Shown here: positions 52,857 to 62,125 of the stretch, one piece after another
Layout of the letters: each line of letters starts with the position of its first letter
How positions within the stretch are numbered: position 1 is the stretch's first letter
Source: Pseudomonas sp. 7SR1
GTDB lineage: Bacteria; Pseudomonadota; Gammaproteobacteria; Pseudomonadales; Pseudomonadaceae
Direction: 5' to 3'
DNA: 64,000 nucleotides
Assembly: GCF_900156465.1 (NCBI RefSeq)
Contig: NZ_LT707064.1
Location: 372,001 to 436,000, forward strand
The notes under the pieces: model-generated
The model's input: the letters and a program-made list of their open reading frames with translations, nothing else
Databases searched by the model: none
What the model was told of the DNA's origin: nothing
Position numbers and translations under genes: made by a program

Positions 52857-54201
52857 AATGCAGGTCGTCGAGCGATGACACCTCGGATACCGAATGTGGC
52901 TTGGTGTCGTAACTCACCGCAGTGATGTCATGGATAACTAATGAATCACGCTTCATTCTCAGCGCGGGATGCACTGAGCGGTGTGGGTACCATGGAAGCT
53001 CACGCTCCTTGAACAGAATCGACGGACTGAACCACTTTCCCGGGCCATCTTCTTCGTACTCCCAGAGTGCGATGTCGGCCGTCACTTGAGATCCATCTGC
53101 GTCGGTGACTTCACAAGCCTTGCGAAAGAGAACCACATTGTCGCCGCTCGCTCGTTCGCCCGGACGCCGCCCCTGAGCAGATGGATAAATGATGCCATCA
53201 ACGTTCAACGTGTCATGCGCAGCTAGATAGTCTGCGACCGCCTGAGTGACCAGGTAGTTGCGATCCTGCAGTTCGGGAACGACTGGTACTGACAGCCTGT
53301 CACCAAGCGTCCTGAGAAAATCCCGGCGTTGCGCTGCAGAGCGGGTCGCGCGGTCAAATAAGCTGGCCCCATTCCTAAGTTCCACACGAGCCAAGCGACG
53401 AAGATCCAATAGTCGTAAAGGGCGAGTCACTTCAAAGGCGGCAAGCGCAACTTTACTGCCGACCGGAGGCCGCACTTCGGCGATGCATATCTCCGGAGTG
53501 GTGGCACCGTAGAAGGCAGGCTGACCTTGTCCGTTCATGCGACCGGCTGCACCGATCCCAGGGGATGGCGATCCCAAAAACCGCTCTGGCCAGCGAAGTG
53601 CAGATGCCATGGACTCGTCTGTCTGGAATACACGGCCACGGTAAAGTGTTCCTAACGGAGCATCCGGCCCAGCCGGTATGATCACCGGCTGCCCGTCGCT
53701 ATCGCGGTCATCGGCGATCTCGCCGAAAATCTTGTCGAGCAGTACAGTCGCTTTGGGATTGAAGAAGCGAACATTGGTATGGAGGCTTTCCTCCATCTCC
53801 CTCCAAGCGTTCCCTAATGGCTCTGCCATGGACGGCTTGCGAACAAACCACGGATCATCATCACCATATCGAGACTCTCCCGAGTCAGCATCAAACCAGA
53901 GGCTTCCAAGGTGCTCGACGATGAGCTCAACAGCGTCCTGCGGCGCTTGAGTCAATTGTGAAATCGTATCGTGCAAGTCTTGGCCGGCGGGAGTGCGGCC
54001 AAAATGCACTACTGCCATTGTGTGGCTGGATTCCTCGAAGAACGTATCAATCACTTCGTCGCACAGATTGGCCACCATCCAAAGATCGACTGACTGCTGA
54101 TTTTCCTCGCAGTATTCACACGGATTCTCAGACGTTGCCGCCTCTTCAATCAAACGCCGCAAGTAAGGCTCACCTACGCAGCCTGGACAAATAAAGCTCA
54201 T
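52849..54201 (-). CDS. HEPN/RES N-terminal domain + RES toxin-like protein
   Basis: A 450-residue protein. The N-terminus has paired cysteines (Cys 5/8 and 28/31, ICPGC and CEYC) as in the HEPN/RES N-terminal domain 1; the RES domain follows from about residue 184 (LYRGRVFQ; RMNGQGQPAFYGA; ICIAEVRPPVG) with the Arg, Tyr 231 and Glu 242 expected for RES NADases. RES proteins in toxin-antitoxin systems degrade NAD+. No Xre-type antitoxin is adjacent. It ends 9 bases after the nuclease gene and is probably co-transcribed with it. Confidence 0.82.
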   Translation of the reverse strand: MSFICPGCVGEPYLRRLIEEAATSENPCEYCEENQQSVDLWMVANLCDEVIDTFFEESSHTMAVVHFGRTPAGQDLHDTISQLTQAPQDAVELIVEHLGSLWFDADSGESRYGDDDPWFVRKPSMAEPLGNAWREMEESLHTNVRFFNPKATVLLDKIFGEIADDRDSDGQPVIIPAGPDAPLGTLYRGRVFQTDESMASALRWPERFLGSPSPGIGAAGRMNGQGQPAFYGATTPEICIAEVRPPVGSKVALAAFEVTRPLRLLDLRRLARVELRNGASLFDRATRSAAQRRDFLRTLGDRLSVPVVPELQDRNYLVTQAVADYLAAHDTLNVDGIIYPSAQGRRPGERASGDNVVLFRKACEVTDADGSQVTADIALWEYEEDGPGKWFSPSILFKERELPWYPHRSVHPALRMKRDSLVIHDITAVSYDTKPHSVSEVSSLDDLHYG

Positions 54202-54210
54202 ACGAAAATC

Positions 54211-55149
54211 CTATTCGAGGTTTACATTGAACGGTGCGTATACCGAACGAAACAGGGCCAGAATCTTGCGCCTGACAGAGTCCAACTGATCTACGCTGCG
54301 TTGCGAAAGCCCAAACGTGGGGCAGTCGGGAACTCCACAGCCACATGGCCGTATTTCGCCCTCCCTAAGCCCAGTCACGAAAATACGACGAAGGTCATCA
54401 ACATGGCGGACGATCTTCTCCAGCGTCGTTCGAACGCCCCTATCCCTCAGGTTGTGGATCGATGGGATACGTCTAATCTCATCGCCTTCGCGAGTCCGCC
54501 ATATACCTGTATTGAGTGCGCGGATAGTGTCTTCGATTGCCTGCTGGAAAGCAGGCAAAGAGCTTTCTTGTTGAAACGGCGTGCGAAAAGCAGATCGGCT
54601 GAATACTGCGGCCATCAACTGCAGTGCGTCGGCATCAGACAGATCTGGAAAGTCATCAACAAAGCTGCGAATGTCCGCCTCCGCATCGGGAAACTCGACC
54701 CCCCGGACGAAACGATGCAGTAGGTACTCAGCGCGAAGCCGCAAGTTCTCCTCAAACTCCACACCTGACCAGATGGTGACATGGGCCACACCGAGAGCGC
54801 CCGCGGCTTCCTCAATCCGCCTGCGGTTTGCGTCCGAGACAGCACCGCGGGAAACGAACTTAAACGCCTCCGGCGCTGCACCTGCGGCCTTCATCGACTT
54901 TTCCATGTCACCTCTTGCTTTCGCTAACGTCAAGGTGCTCCGGTTCGCGCATTGAATGATGGTCTTGCGAGATGGCCTGTCATCAAAGGGCTCGGTGCCT
55001 GTGATGTCCCTACCCTGATCACCTCCCGACTGACCGCGCCAGACCAGGTCACCCCAACCGGCCCGCACGTGGTATGCAAAGACGAGACGCTCAAACTGTA
55101 TGCCGCTGAAATCCTCGAAATGGATTGGTGAAACCATTACCGTCGCCAT
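54211..55149 (-). CDS. Mrr-like restriction-endonuclease-fold protein
   Basis: A 312-residue protein. ATG 55149 (AAGGGCAGGGAC just upstream) leaves room for the divergent promoter; the frame is open to 55275. The N-terminus shows the nuclease pattern FERLVF (Glu 20), GGDQGRDITG (Asp 48) and IIQCANRS (Gln 66), but Ala 68 stands where Mrr-type enzymes have the catalytic Lys. The C-terminus has a Cys cluster CGCGVPDC. It could be a degenerate or variant nuclease acting with the RES protein and the ATPase. Confidence 0.68.
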   Translation of the reverse strand: MATVMVSPIHFEDFSGIQFERLVFAYHVRAGWGDLVWRGQSGGDQGRDITGTEPFDDRPSRKTIIQCANRSTLTLAKARGDMEKSMKAAGAAPEAFKFVSRGAVSDANRRRIEEAAGALGVAHVTIWSGVEFEENLRLRAEYLLHRFVRGVEFPDAEADIRSFVDDFPDLSDADALQLMAAVFSRSAFRTPFQQESSLPAFQQAIEDTIRALNTGIWRTREGDEIRRIPSIHNLRDRGVRTTLEKIVRHVDDLRRIFVTGLREGEIRPCGCGVPDCPTFGLSQRSVDQLDSVRRKILALFRSVYAPFNVNLE

Positions 55150-55276
55150 GTCCCTGCCCTTTGCCAAGTTATGCACTCGTCGATACGCCTCACTACGCTC
55201 CAACGGGTTTCGGCGATAGCCAATGAAAGCCACCATTGCCCCATCGTCTGCAACGTCAACACTCATGGAGTGCAAT

Positions 55277-55654
55277 ATGGAGAATACCCCGTCAGGCCCG
55301 GTGGGTAGAGCTTATGACTCGAAGAACAGCCTCACTGCCCCGCTGCCGGGTTCGGCCGCCTATGAGGAGCTTCCTCAGTTTCCTAAGTCCTGCGCCCTGC
55401 CCTTCCGTCGCACCATACGCAGAAAGGAGCTGCGCCTGATCGTTCCTTTAGCTGAAACGACCATCTACGAAATGGAGCGCCGCGGCGAATTCCCGCGCCG
55501 TTTCAATCTGACGCCTCGTTGCGTTGTGTGGGACCTGGCAGAAGTGGAAGCCTGGATCGAAGAACGGAAACAAACCCCTCGCGACAGCAGCTCCAAACCG
55601 GATGTCCACCTACGAAAAACCCGCCCTGTTCGGACGGGTTCGCGCGAAGGATGA
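55277..55654 (+). CDS. AlpA-family DNA-binding protein
   Basis: A 125-residue protein with an AlpA/excisionase HTH in the middle (RRKELRLIVPLAETTIYEMER, about 48-68, then FPRRFNLTPRCVVWDLAEVEAW). GGAG lies six bases before ATG 55277. P4-type integrases often use AlpA proteins as excisionase or activator, so this may control ICE excision; alternatively it controls the divergent nuclease-RES operon. Confidence 0.82.
   Translation: MENTPSGPVGRAYDSKNSLTAPLPGSAAYEELPQFPKSCALPFRRTIRRKELRLIVPLAETTIYEMERRGEFPRRFNLTPRCVVWDLAEVEAWIEERKQTPRDSSSKPDVHLRKTRPVRTGSREG
55613..55640 (-). terminator. Terminator of the HicA-like/HTH operon
   Basis: A stem with AACCCG (55618-55623) and CGGGTT (55635-55640), extended by inner G-C pairs, is followed on the minus strand by TTTTT, 30 bases after the HTH gene stop. 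It lies within the end of the opposing AlpA gene. Confidence 0.7.
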
Positions 55655-55669
55655 TGCCGGCGATGCGCC

Positions 55670-56194
55670 TCATCCGACCAGGGCTTGCAGCTCCTTAAAC
55701 GCAGACCGCGGCAGCCGCTGGCCCTCCTTGGCCACGTTGACCTGCAGAGCCACCTGCGCTACATCCAGGACGTTCCTCGCCAGAGAGTAGCTGCCCTTGG
55801 CCTGCAGCCAGGCCAGCACATCCGCTAGGTGCCAGATCGACGCACTCCCCTCATGCACTGGAGCTGGAAAGCTGCTCGGATGGGCCAGCATCAGTTTGCG
55901 CATGTTCTGTCGTGACACGCCAACCATCTCCGCCACATCGGTCAAGCCGACAAGATCCGGAGCAACCTCGATCAGTCTGGCCGACGGTGCGGCGCTCCGT
56001 ACATCGGCCAACGCGCTGCGTACAGCAGCATCAGCACTATCCGCCTCGCGGGTGAATTCCAGCGCAAGCCGCCCCGGCTGCCCTATGCCGACCAAGGCAT
56101 CGTCGCAGCCAGCCTCGCCCAAGCGCTCGACCAATTCATTCGGGTCACGGCCATCCTCAGCGAGCTGGTATTTCAGGGTGAAGGTGTATTCCAT
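55670..56194 (-). CDS. HicB-like antitoxin fused to AlpA-type HTH (putative)
   Basis: A 174-residue protein. Residues 1-75 start EYTFTLKYQLAEDG, as a small alpha/beta antitoxin-like fold could, and residues 82-130 form an AlpA/MerR-type HTH (LTDVAEMVGVSRQNMRKLM, then WHLADVLAWL). It starts 4 bases after the HicA-like gene, with GGAG inside that gene. Order and pairing suggest antitoxin and autorepressor; the fusion with a DNA-binding domain is not the classic HicB layout. Confidence 0.6.
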   Translation of the reverse strand: MEYTFTLKYQLAEDGRDPNELVERLGEAGCDDALVGIGQPGRLALEFTREADSADAAVRSALADVRSAAPSARLIEVAPDLVGLTDVAEMVGVSRQNMRKLMLAHPSSFPAPVHEGSASIWHLADVLAWLQAKGSYSLARNVLDVAQVALQVNVAKEGQRLPRSAFKELQALVG

Positions 56195-56198
56195 CGTG

Positions 56199-56474
56199 CT
56201 ACTCCTCGGCATCGTCGTCAGCTTCATGCCGCTTGCGGTGCGTTGTGCAGTTGTCCACGACTCGCCGCAAGGCGCGTGCGTGGTTGCCAGAGTTCTTGGG
56301 AGTACTCCATACCGAGGTAATACAGAACTCACCGCAACGACACTCCTCGTCGTTGTACGGGCAGTAAATTCGCCCCCAGGCATGACTCCCGCCAACGTCA
56401 ACACGCCATCCTTGCGCTTCGGCATGTTGAAGGGCTTCTTCGACCTCTTTTTTCGAATGAGAGGAACGGGCCAT
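56199..56474 (-). CDS. HicA-like small protein (putative toxin)
   Basis: A 91-residue protein with the HicA-like run VEEALQHAEAQGWRVDVGGSH, where GSH (His 31) would be the catalytic site of HicA RNases. It differs by a Cys-rich stretch (Cys 38, 45, 47, 51) that may bind metal. It precedes the putative antitoxin by 4 bases, the toxin-first order of hicAB. Confidence 0.58.
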   Translation of the reverse strand: MARSSHSKKEVEEALQHAEAQGWRVDVGGSHAWGRIYCPYNDEECRCGEFCITSVWSTPKNSGNHARALRRVVDNCTTHRKRHEADDDAEE

Positions 56475-56503
56475 CGATGGTCTCCAGTATGTGGATGGCT
56501 GAC

Positions 56504-56525
56504 CGGGTTGTCAAGTGACAACCCG
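56504..56525. promoter_or_regulatory. Long palindrome upstream of the HicA-like gene
   Basis: A perfect dyad with 10-bp arms, CGGGTTGTCA (56504-56513) and TGACAACCCG (56516-56525), 2 bases apart, lies between the integrase stop and the HicA-like start. It is a good candidate operator for the HTH of the neighbouring protein, or an attenuator. Confidence 0.6.
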
Positions 56526-56534
56526 ACTTCCATT

Positions 56535-57791
56535 TCAGGCCATCGCGCGCAACGTAGGCACTACAACGTTTTCCGGCATCAGCCTCGGGACGTAGGTCTG
56601 CCCATCGATCCAGGCATCGACCATGTTCGCCCACTCCTGCAGCATGTGACGCCGCTGCTCGGCGTACTCAGCTTTGTTGTAGATTGAGCGCGAAGAGCGC
56701 CCATCCTCGTGGGCCAAACACTTCTCGATCCAATCGCGGTTGAAGCCGATTTCGTTCAATAGCGTCGAGCCGGTTCGACGCAGGTCATGGACGGTAAATG
56801 GCTCCAACGGTAGACCAGCGGCCTTGGCACGTTCAGCCACGATCTGCGTAACGCGGTTCAAGGTGGCGTTCGACATACAGCGGTCGGCGTCATAGCGCGA
56901 GGGCAGCACGAACTTGGAGCCGGCCGCGCAGGTGTGCAGCGCTATGAAGATGTCGAGAGCCTGGCGGGATAGATAGACCACATGTGGGTTGCGTCCCTTC
57001 ATCCGGTGCTTCGGAATAGTCCATGTCGCACTCTCGAAGTCGACCTCATCCCAGGTGGCCTGGATCAGTTCGCTCTTGCGAACCAGCGTCAGCAAGATCA
57101 TGCGCAGAGCCAGTCGGATCGTCGGATAGGTAGCCACCGACTCCATCTGCCGCGACATCAACCGGATCTCGAGCGGTGACAGCGAGCGATCCTTGGGCAC
57201 AAAGGTCGCAATGGACGCAGCGCCCACGTCTTCAGCCGGGTTGTCTACCTTTTCGCCGTGCAGGATCGCAAACGCATAGATCTGCTTCACGATGTCGCGG
57301 ACATGCACCGCGGTGGCGGGTGCCCCGCGAGCCTTCACCTTGTTGCAGAGAGCACGCAGATCATCGGCGGTGATCTCGTTGAGTTGGCGGTTCTCGAAAG
57401 CGGGAAGGATGTCACGGTCGACGATGCTCTTGCGCATGGCCCTCGTGCTGTCGGCCATTCGAGCACCCACAAGCCACTTTCCTGTCAGCTCGCCGAAAGT
57501 TTTTGCGGCGGTGAGCCGGCGCTTCTCGCGCTGTTTTTCCAGAGCGGGTGACTTGCCTTGTGCGACGGTCTTTTTGGCGTCAATCAGCTTTTCGCGAGCC
57601 AACGCCAGAGAAATACCGGCAGGTCCGTACCTGCCGATCGTCAGAGTTTCGCGACGTCCGTTGAGACGGTAGTCGTAGCGGAAGGTGACGGTACCGCTTG
57701 GCGATACCGTTACGTACATACCGTCGCGATCAGAAGCCTTATAAATCTTGGACTTAGGCTTGAGGTTCCGCAGTGCGGTGTCGGTAAGCAT
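56535..57791 (-). CDS. int: P4-type tyrosine integrase, guaA-specific
   Basis: A 418-residue integrase with the DUF4102 arm-binding N-domain (LTDTALRNLKPKSKIYKASDRDG), a SAM-like core-binding domain and the catalytic domain: Arg 238 (LVRKSEL), His 335 and Arg 338 (VHDLRRTGS), His 361 (LAHEDG) and nucleophile Tyr 371 (YNKAEY). It lies 300 bases from the guaA junction. It drives insertion into and excision from the guaA 3' end. Confidence 0.95.
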   Translation of the reverse strand: MLTDTALRNLKPKSKIYKASDRDGMYVTVSPSGTVTFRYDYRLNGRRETLTIGRYGPAGISLALAREKLIDAKKTVAQGKSPALEKQREKRRLTAAKTFGELTGKWLVGARMADSTRAMRKSIVDRDILPAFENRQLNEITADDLRALCNKVKARGAPATAVHVRDIVKQIYAFAILHGEKVDNPAEDVGAASIATFVPKDRSLSPLEIRLMSRQMESVATYPTIRLALRMILLTLVRKSELIQATWDEVDFESATWTIPKHRMKGRNPHVVYLSRQALDIFIALHTCAAGSKFVLPSRYDADRCMSNATLNRVTQIVAERAKAAGLPLEPFTVHDLRRTGSTLLNEIGFNRDWIEKCLAHEDGRSSRSIYNKAEYAEQRRHMLQEWANMVDAWIDGQTYVPRLMPENVVVPTLRAMA

Positions 57792-57818
57792 CGAGGTTTT
57801 TCTCCTGTTTCTTGACGG

Positions 57819-57901
57819 CTTTTACCGTCAGGGGCCAGGAGACCTGCTGATGCCGGGAAAGCCGCATGAAACAAGCTTTCCCGAGCAGACCTTTACCGTC
57901 A
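57819..57901. promoter_or_regulatory. Arm-type repeats and stem-loop upstream of int
   Basis: CTTTTACCGTCA (57819-57830) and CTTTACCGTCA (57891-57901) are direct repeats, and the first is repeated exactly at 445-456 at the far ICE end. Between them lies a 9-bp dyad CGGGAAAGC (57854-57862) / GCTTTCCCG (57875-57883). The repeats are probably arm sites for the integrase. Confidence 0.62.
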
Positions 57902-58034
57902 AAGACGGTTTAGGTCTGGATAGTGAATGGGACGGTCTTAATCCGGCCCACAGTTCTTACCGCCAGTTCCACCGCCAACCTGTTCTGCTGGCCAGCGATA
58001 GTCACCGATAGCTGCCGTGACATATTTTCTTTTA

Positions 58035-58047
58035 AATCAATACGTTA
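58035..58047 (+). promoter_or_regulatory. IHF-binding site beside the att core
   Basis: AATCAATACGTTA matches the IHF consensus WATCAANNNNTTR at every position and lies in an AT-rich stretch about 50 bases from the att core. IHF bending is commonly needed by P4-type integrases. Confidence 0.6.
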
Positions 58048-58092
58048 CGACAGATTTTCAATAGCCGACGATAGTCCCCGAAGGACCTGATT

Positions 58093-58111
58093 TCACTCCC
58101 ACTCAATCGTC
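58093..58111. other. Right attachment site at the guaA 3' end
   Basis: TCACTCCCACTCAATCGTC covers the last guaA codons and stop; it is repeated with three changes at 361-379. The identical core is TCCCACTC (58097-58104). The reading frame of guaA ends Ile-Glu-Trp-Glu, so the insertion restored a complete gene. Confidence 0.85.
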
Positions 58112-59670
58112 GCCGGCGGCTTGCTCGACACGTCATACGTGACGCGAGAGATACCTTCGATCTCGTTGATGATCCGGCCGGAAACGGTTTCCAGCAGTTC
58201 GTAGGGCAGGTGCGCCCAACGAGCGGTCATGAAGTCGATGGTTTCCACGGCACGCAGGGCCACGACCCAGGCGTAACGACGACCATCGCCCACCACGCCC
58301 ACCGATTTCACCGGCTGGAACACCACGAATGCCTGGCTGACCTTGTGGTACCAGTCGGCCTTGCGCAGTTCTTCGATGAAGATATGGTCGGCGCGACGCA
58401 GCAGGTCGGCGTATTCCTTCTTCACTTCACCGAGGATCCGCACGCCCAGGCCAGGGCCCGGGAATGGGTGGCGGTAGACCATGTCGTACGGCAGGCCCAG
58501 CTCCAGGCCAAGGCGACGTACCTCGTCCTTGAACAGTTCGCGCAGCGGCTCGACCAGCTTGAGGTTCATTTCCTCTGGCAGGCCGCCGACGTTGTGGTGA
58601 GACTTGATCACGTGGGCCTTGCCGCTCTTGGCACCGGCCGACTCGATCACGTCGGGGTAGATGGTGCCCTGGGCCAGGTACTTGATGTTTTCCAGCTTGC
58701 AAGACTCGGCGTCGAACACGTCGATGAAGGTACGGCCGATGATCTTGCGTTTCTTCTCGGGGTCGGATTCGCCGGCCAGGTTGGCCAGGAACTGATCCTC
58801 GGCGTTGGCGCGGATCACCTTGACGCCCATGTTCTCGGCGAACATCGCCATCACCTGCTCGCCTTCATGCAGGCGCAGCAGGCCGTTGTCGACGAAAACG
58901 CAGGTCAGTTGGTCGCCGATGGCCTTGTGCAGCAACGCAGCGACCACCGAGGAGTCCACGCCGCCGGACAGACCCAGCAGCACGTTATCGGTACCCACCT
59001 GCGCACGCACCTGGGCGATGGCGTCTTCGGCGATCTTCGACGGGGTCCACAGGGCCTCGCATTCGCAGATGTCGAGGATGAAGCGCGACAGGATACGACC
59101 GCCCTGCTTGGTGTGGGTCACTTCCGGGTGGAACTGGACGCCGTAATAGCGGCGATCGTCGCTGAACATGCCGGCAATCGGGCAGCTCGGAGTGCTGGCC
59201 AGGATATGGAAGTCTTCCGGCATGCGGGTGACCTTGTCACCGTGGCTCATCCACACGTCAAGGCCGAACAGGCCGTCGGCATCGATATGGTCTTCGATGC
59301 CGTCCAGCAGGCGGCTCTTGCCGACCACGTCCACACGGGCATAACCGAACTCGCGCAGATCGGAGCCTTCCACCTTGCCGCCCAGTTGCTCGGCCATGGT
59401 CTGCATGCCGTAGCAGATACCGAAGACCGGCACACCCAGGTCCCAGACCGCCTGGGGCGCCCGAGGGCTGTCGGCGACGTGCACGGACTCCGGGCCGCCG
59501 GCCAGGATGATCCCTTTTGGCGCGAATTCGCGAATCGCTTCGTCATCCATATCGAACGGATGCAATTCGCAATACACGCCGATTTCACGCACGCGGCGGG
59601 CGATCAGCTGGGTGTACTGGGAACCGAAGTCGAGAATCAGGATGCGGTGAGCGTGAATGTCGAGGGCCAT
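58093..59670 (-). CDS. guaA: GMP synthase (glutamine-hydrolysing)
   Basis: A 525-residue enzyme that converts XMP to GMP. The class I glutamine amidotransferase domain (GICYGMQ with the catalytic Cys; QFHPEV) is followed by the ATP pyrophosphatase domain ([13 protein letters not shown]) and the dimerisation domain. It is 78 bases after guaB, one guaBA operon. The 3' end is the ICE target; transcription now runs into the ICE unless a new terminator exists. Confidence 0.98.
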   Translation of the reverse strand: MALDIHAHRILILDFGSQYTQLIARRVREIGVYCELHPFDMDDEAIREFAPKGIILAGGPESVHVADSPRAPQAVWDLGVPVFGICYGMQTMAEQLGGKVEGSDLREFGYARVDVVGKSRLLDGIEDHIDADGLFGLDVWMSHGDKVTRMPEDFHILASTPSCPIAGMFSDDRRYYGVQFHPEVTHTKQGGRILSRFILDICECEALWTPSKIAEDAIAQVRAQVGTDNVLLGLSGGVDSSVVAALLHKAIGDQLTCVFVDNGLLRLHEGEQVMAMFAENMGVKVIRANAEDQFLANLAGESDPEKKRKIIGRTFIDVFDAESCKLENIKYLAQGTIYPDVIESAGAKSGKAHVIKSHHNVGGLPEEMNLKLVEPLRELFKDEVRRLGLELGLPYDMVYRHPFPGPGLGVRILGEVKKEYADLLRRADHIFIEELRKADWYHKVSQAFVVFQPVKSVGVVGDGRRYAWVVALRAVETIDFMTARWAHLPYELLETVSGRIINEIEGISRVTYDVSSKPPATIEWE

Positions 59671-59748
59671 GACTCATTCTCATATAGGGAATCAGAAACA
59701 ACTCGGGGCTGAATGAACAGCCCCGGTGATTACGTTTGCAGGAAAGCC

Positions 59749-61296
<1,548 letters not shown>

Positions 61297-61355
61297 CTAT
61301 TATTGCCGGGCAGATTGACGGGGCTGATCCCCTCACTGCGACTGTACATCGCCCC

Positions 61356-61486
61356 TGTGGCGAGGGGATTGATCCCCGCTGGACTGCGCAGCAGTCCCGA
61401 AGCGGCCGACTCGATATGCCAGATGTACCGCATAGCCCGGTTCAGGGCCGCTTCGCGCCCCAGCGGGGATCAATCCCCTCGCCACA
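61356..61486. repeat. REP doublet (REPIN) upstream of guaB
   Basis: A 27-bp sequence (TGTGGCGAGGGGATTGATC and on, 61356-61382) recurs perfectly inverted at 61460-61486, around a GC-rich inner dyad (CCGAAGCGGCC / GGCCGCTTCG). This is a typical Pseudomonas REP pair, mobilised by RAYT transposases elsewhere in such genomes. Confidence 0.85.
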
Positions 61487-61509
61487 AAAACAGTCCGCCG
61501 TGTGCCTAT

Positions 61510-62058
61510 TTACAACTCCACCTTCACCCAACTCACCGGCTGGTCCAGCCAATCGGCGAATTCATCGAGGAAATCCTGCTTGAACCCGGCCTCGAGCCAG
61601 TTGTTGAAGATGAACCCCAGGTTGGAAAAGGCGCAGGGCTGCAGGAACAGGAACCCGTTGATGTCATCTTCATGCCCGCATTCGGGACAGGTGAAATTGT
61701 CGGTGCGGCCTGGCATCCAGTCTTCCAGGCTTTCGAACAGCGCTTCGCCGATTTCCCTGCGGCACTCGGCGCAACCCGCCTCCTCGAGGAATCCCTTGGC
61801 CGGGGTATAGATACAGCGCCGGGTAATGATCTCCAGGCCGTTGACGGGCTCGCCGAACGGCAAGGCTTCGGGGTACAGGGCCACCTCCCGGGCGCCAGGG
61901 GCAATGGCGTGGCCCATGCGGTTGCCGGTGCGGCCGCAGGTGGTCAACTGTTCCTGGACAATATTCTTGCGTACCAGCCAGCGCACGATCGCACGGGCCC
62001 GGGGTTCGTGGACCGGCAGCGTGGAGATTTTCGGGACGATGATGCTTTGCGAATTCAT
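61510..62058 (-). CDS. Conserved hypothetical protein with zinc-ribbon
   Basis: A 182-residue soluble protein conserved near guaBA in pseudomonads. Two CxxC pairs (CAECRRE and FTCPECGHEDDINGF) look like a zinc ribbon. Function unknown. Start at ATG 62058; the frame upstream is not conserved. Confidence 0.78.
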   Translation of the reverse strand: MNSQSIIVPKISTLPVHEPRARAIVRWLVRKNIVQEQLTTCGRTGNRMGHAIAPGAREVALYPEALPFGEPVNGLEIITRRCIYTPAKGFLEEAGCAECRREIGEALFESLEDWMPGRTDNFTCPECGHEDDINGFLFLQPCAFSNLGFIFNNWLEAGFKQDFLDEFADWLDQPVSWVKVEL

Positions 62059-62125
62059 GGCGAGGCCCGCTGTTTCCCTTGCTGAGCGAATGAAGGCCGG
62101 CAGCTTAATCCCTGGCCGGGCCAGG

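Larger units (their letters stand above)
361..58111. mobile_element. Tn4371/RP4-like integrative and conjugative element inserted in guaA
   Basis: The segment runs from a displaced copy of the guaA 3' end (361-379) to the guaA 3' end itself (58093-58111). It holds an integrase next to one end, a relaxase, a coupling protein, a full trb type IV secretion operon, parA/repA/parB maintenance genes and a cargo between relaxase and LysR/eexN, which is the gene order known from Tn4371-family ICEs. The P4-type integrase and guaA target are unlike the classical Tn4371 integrase, so the recombination module seems to have been exchanged. All core modules look intact, hence transfer competence is plausible but inferred. 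Confidence 0.88.

Noticed and set aside
50061..55149. Assignment of the ATPase set to Lamassu, Wadjet or RloC
   Set aside because: Lamassu and Wadjet need further subunits not present here, and no anticodon-nuclease motif as in RloC is recognisable in the C-terminus; the match would rest only on the shared ABC ATPase fold.
55150..55275. Longer N-terminus of the Mrr-like nuclease (from 55275)
   Set aside because: It would leave no room for a promoter against the divergent AlpA gene starting at 55277, and a better ribosome site precedes ATG 55149; not fully excluded.
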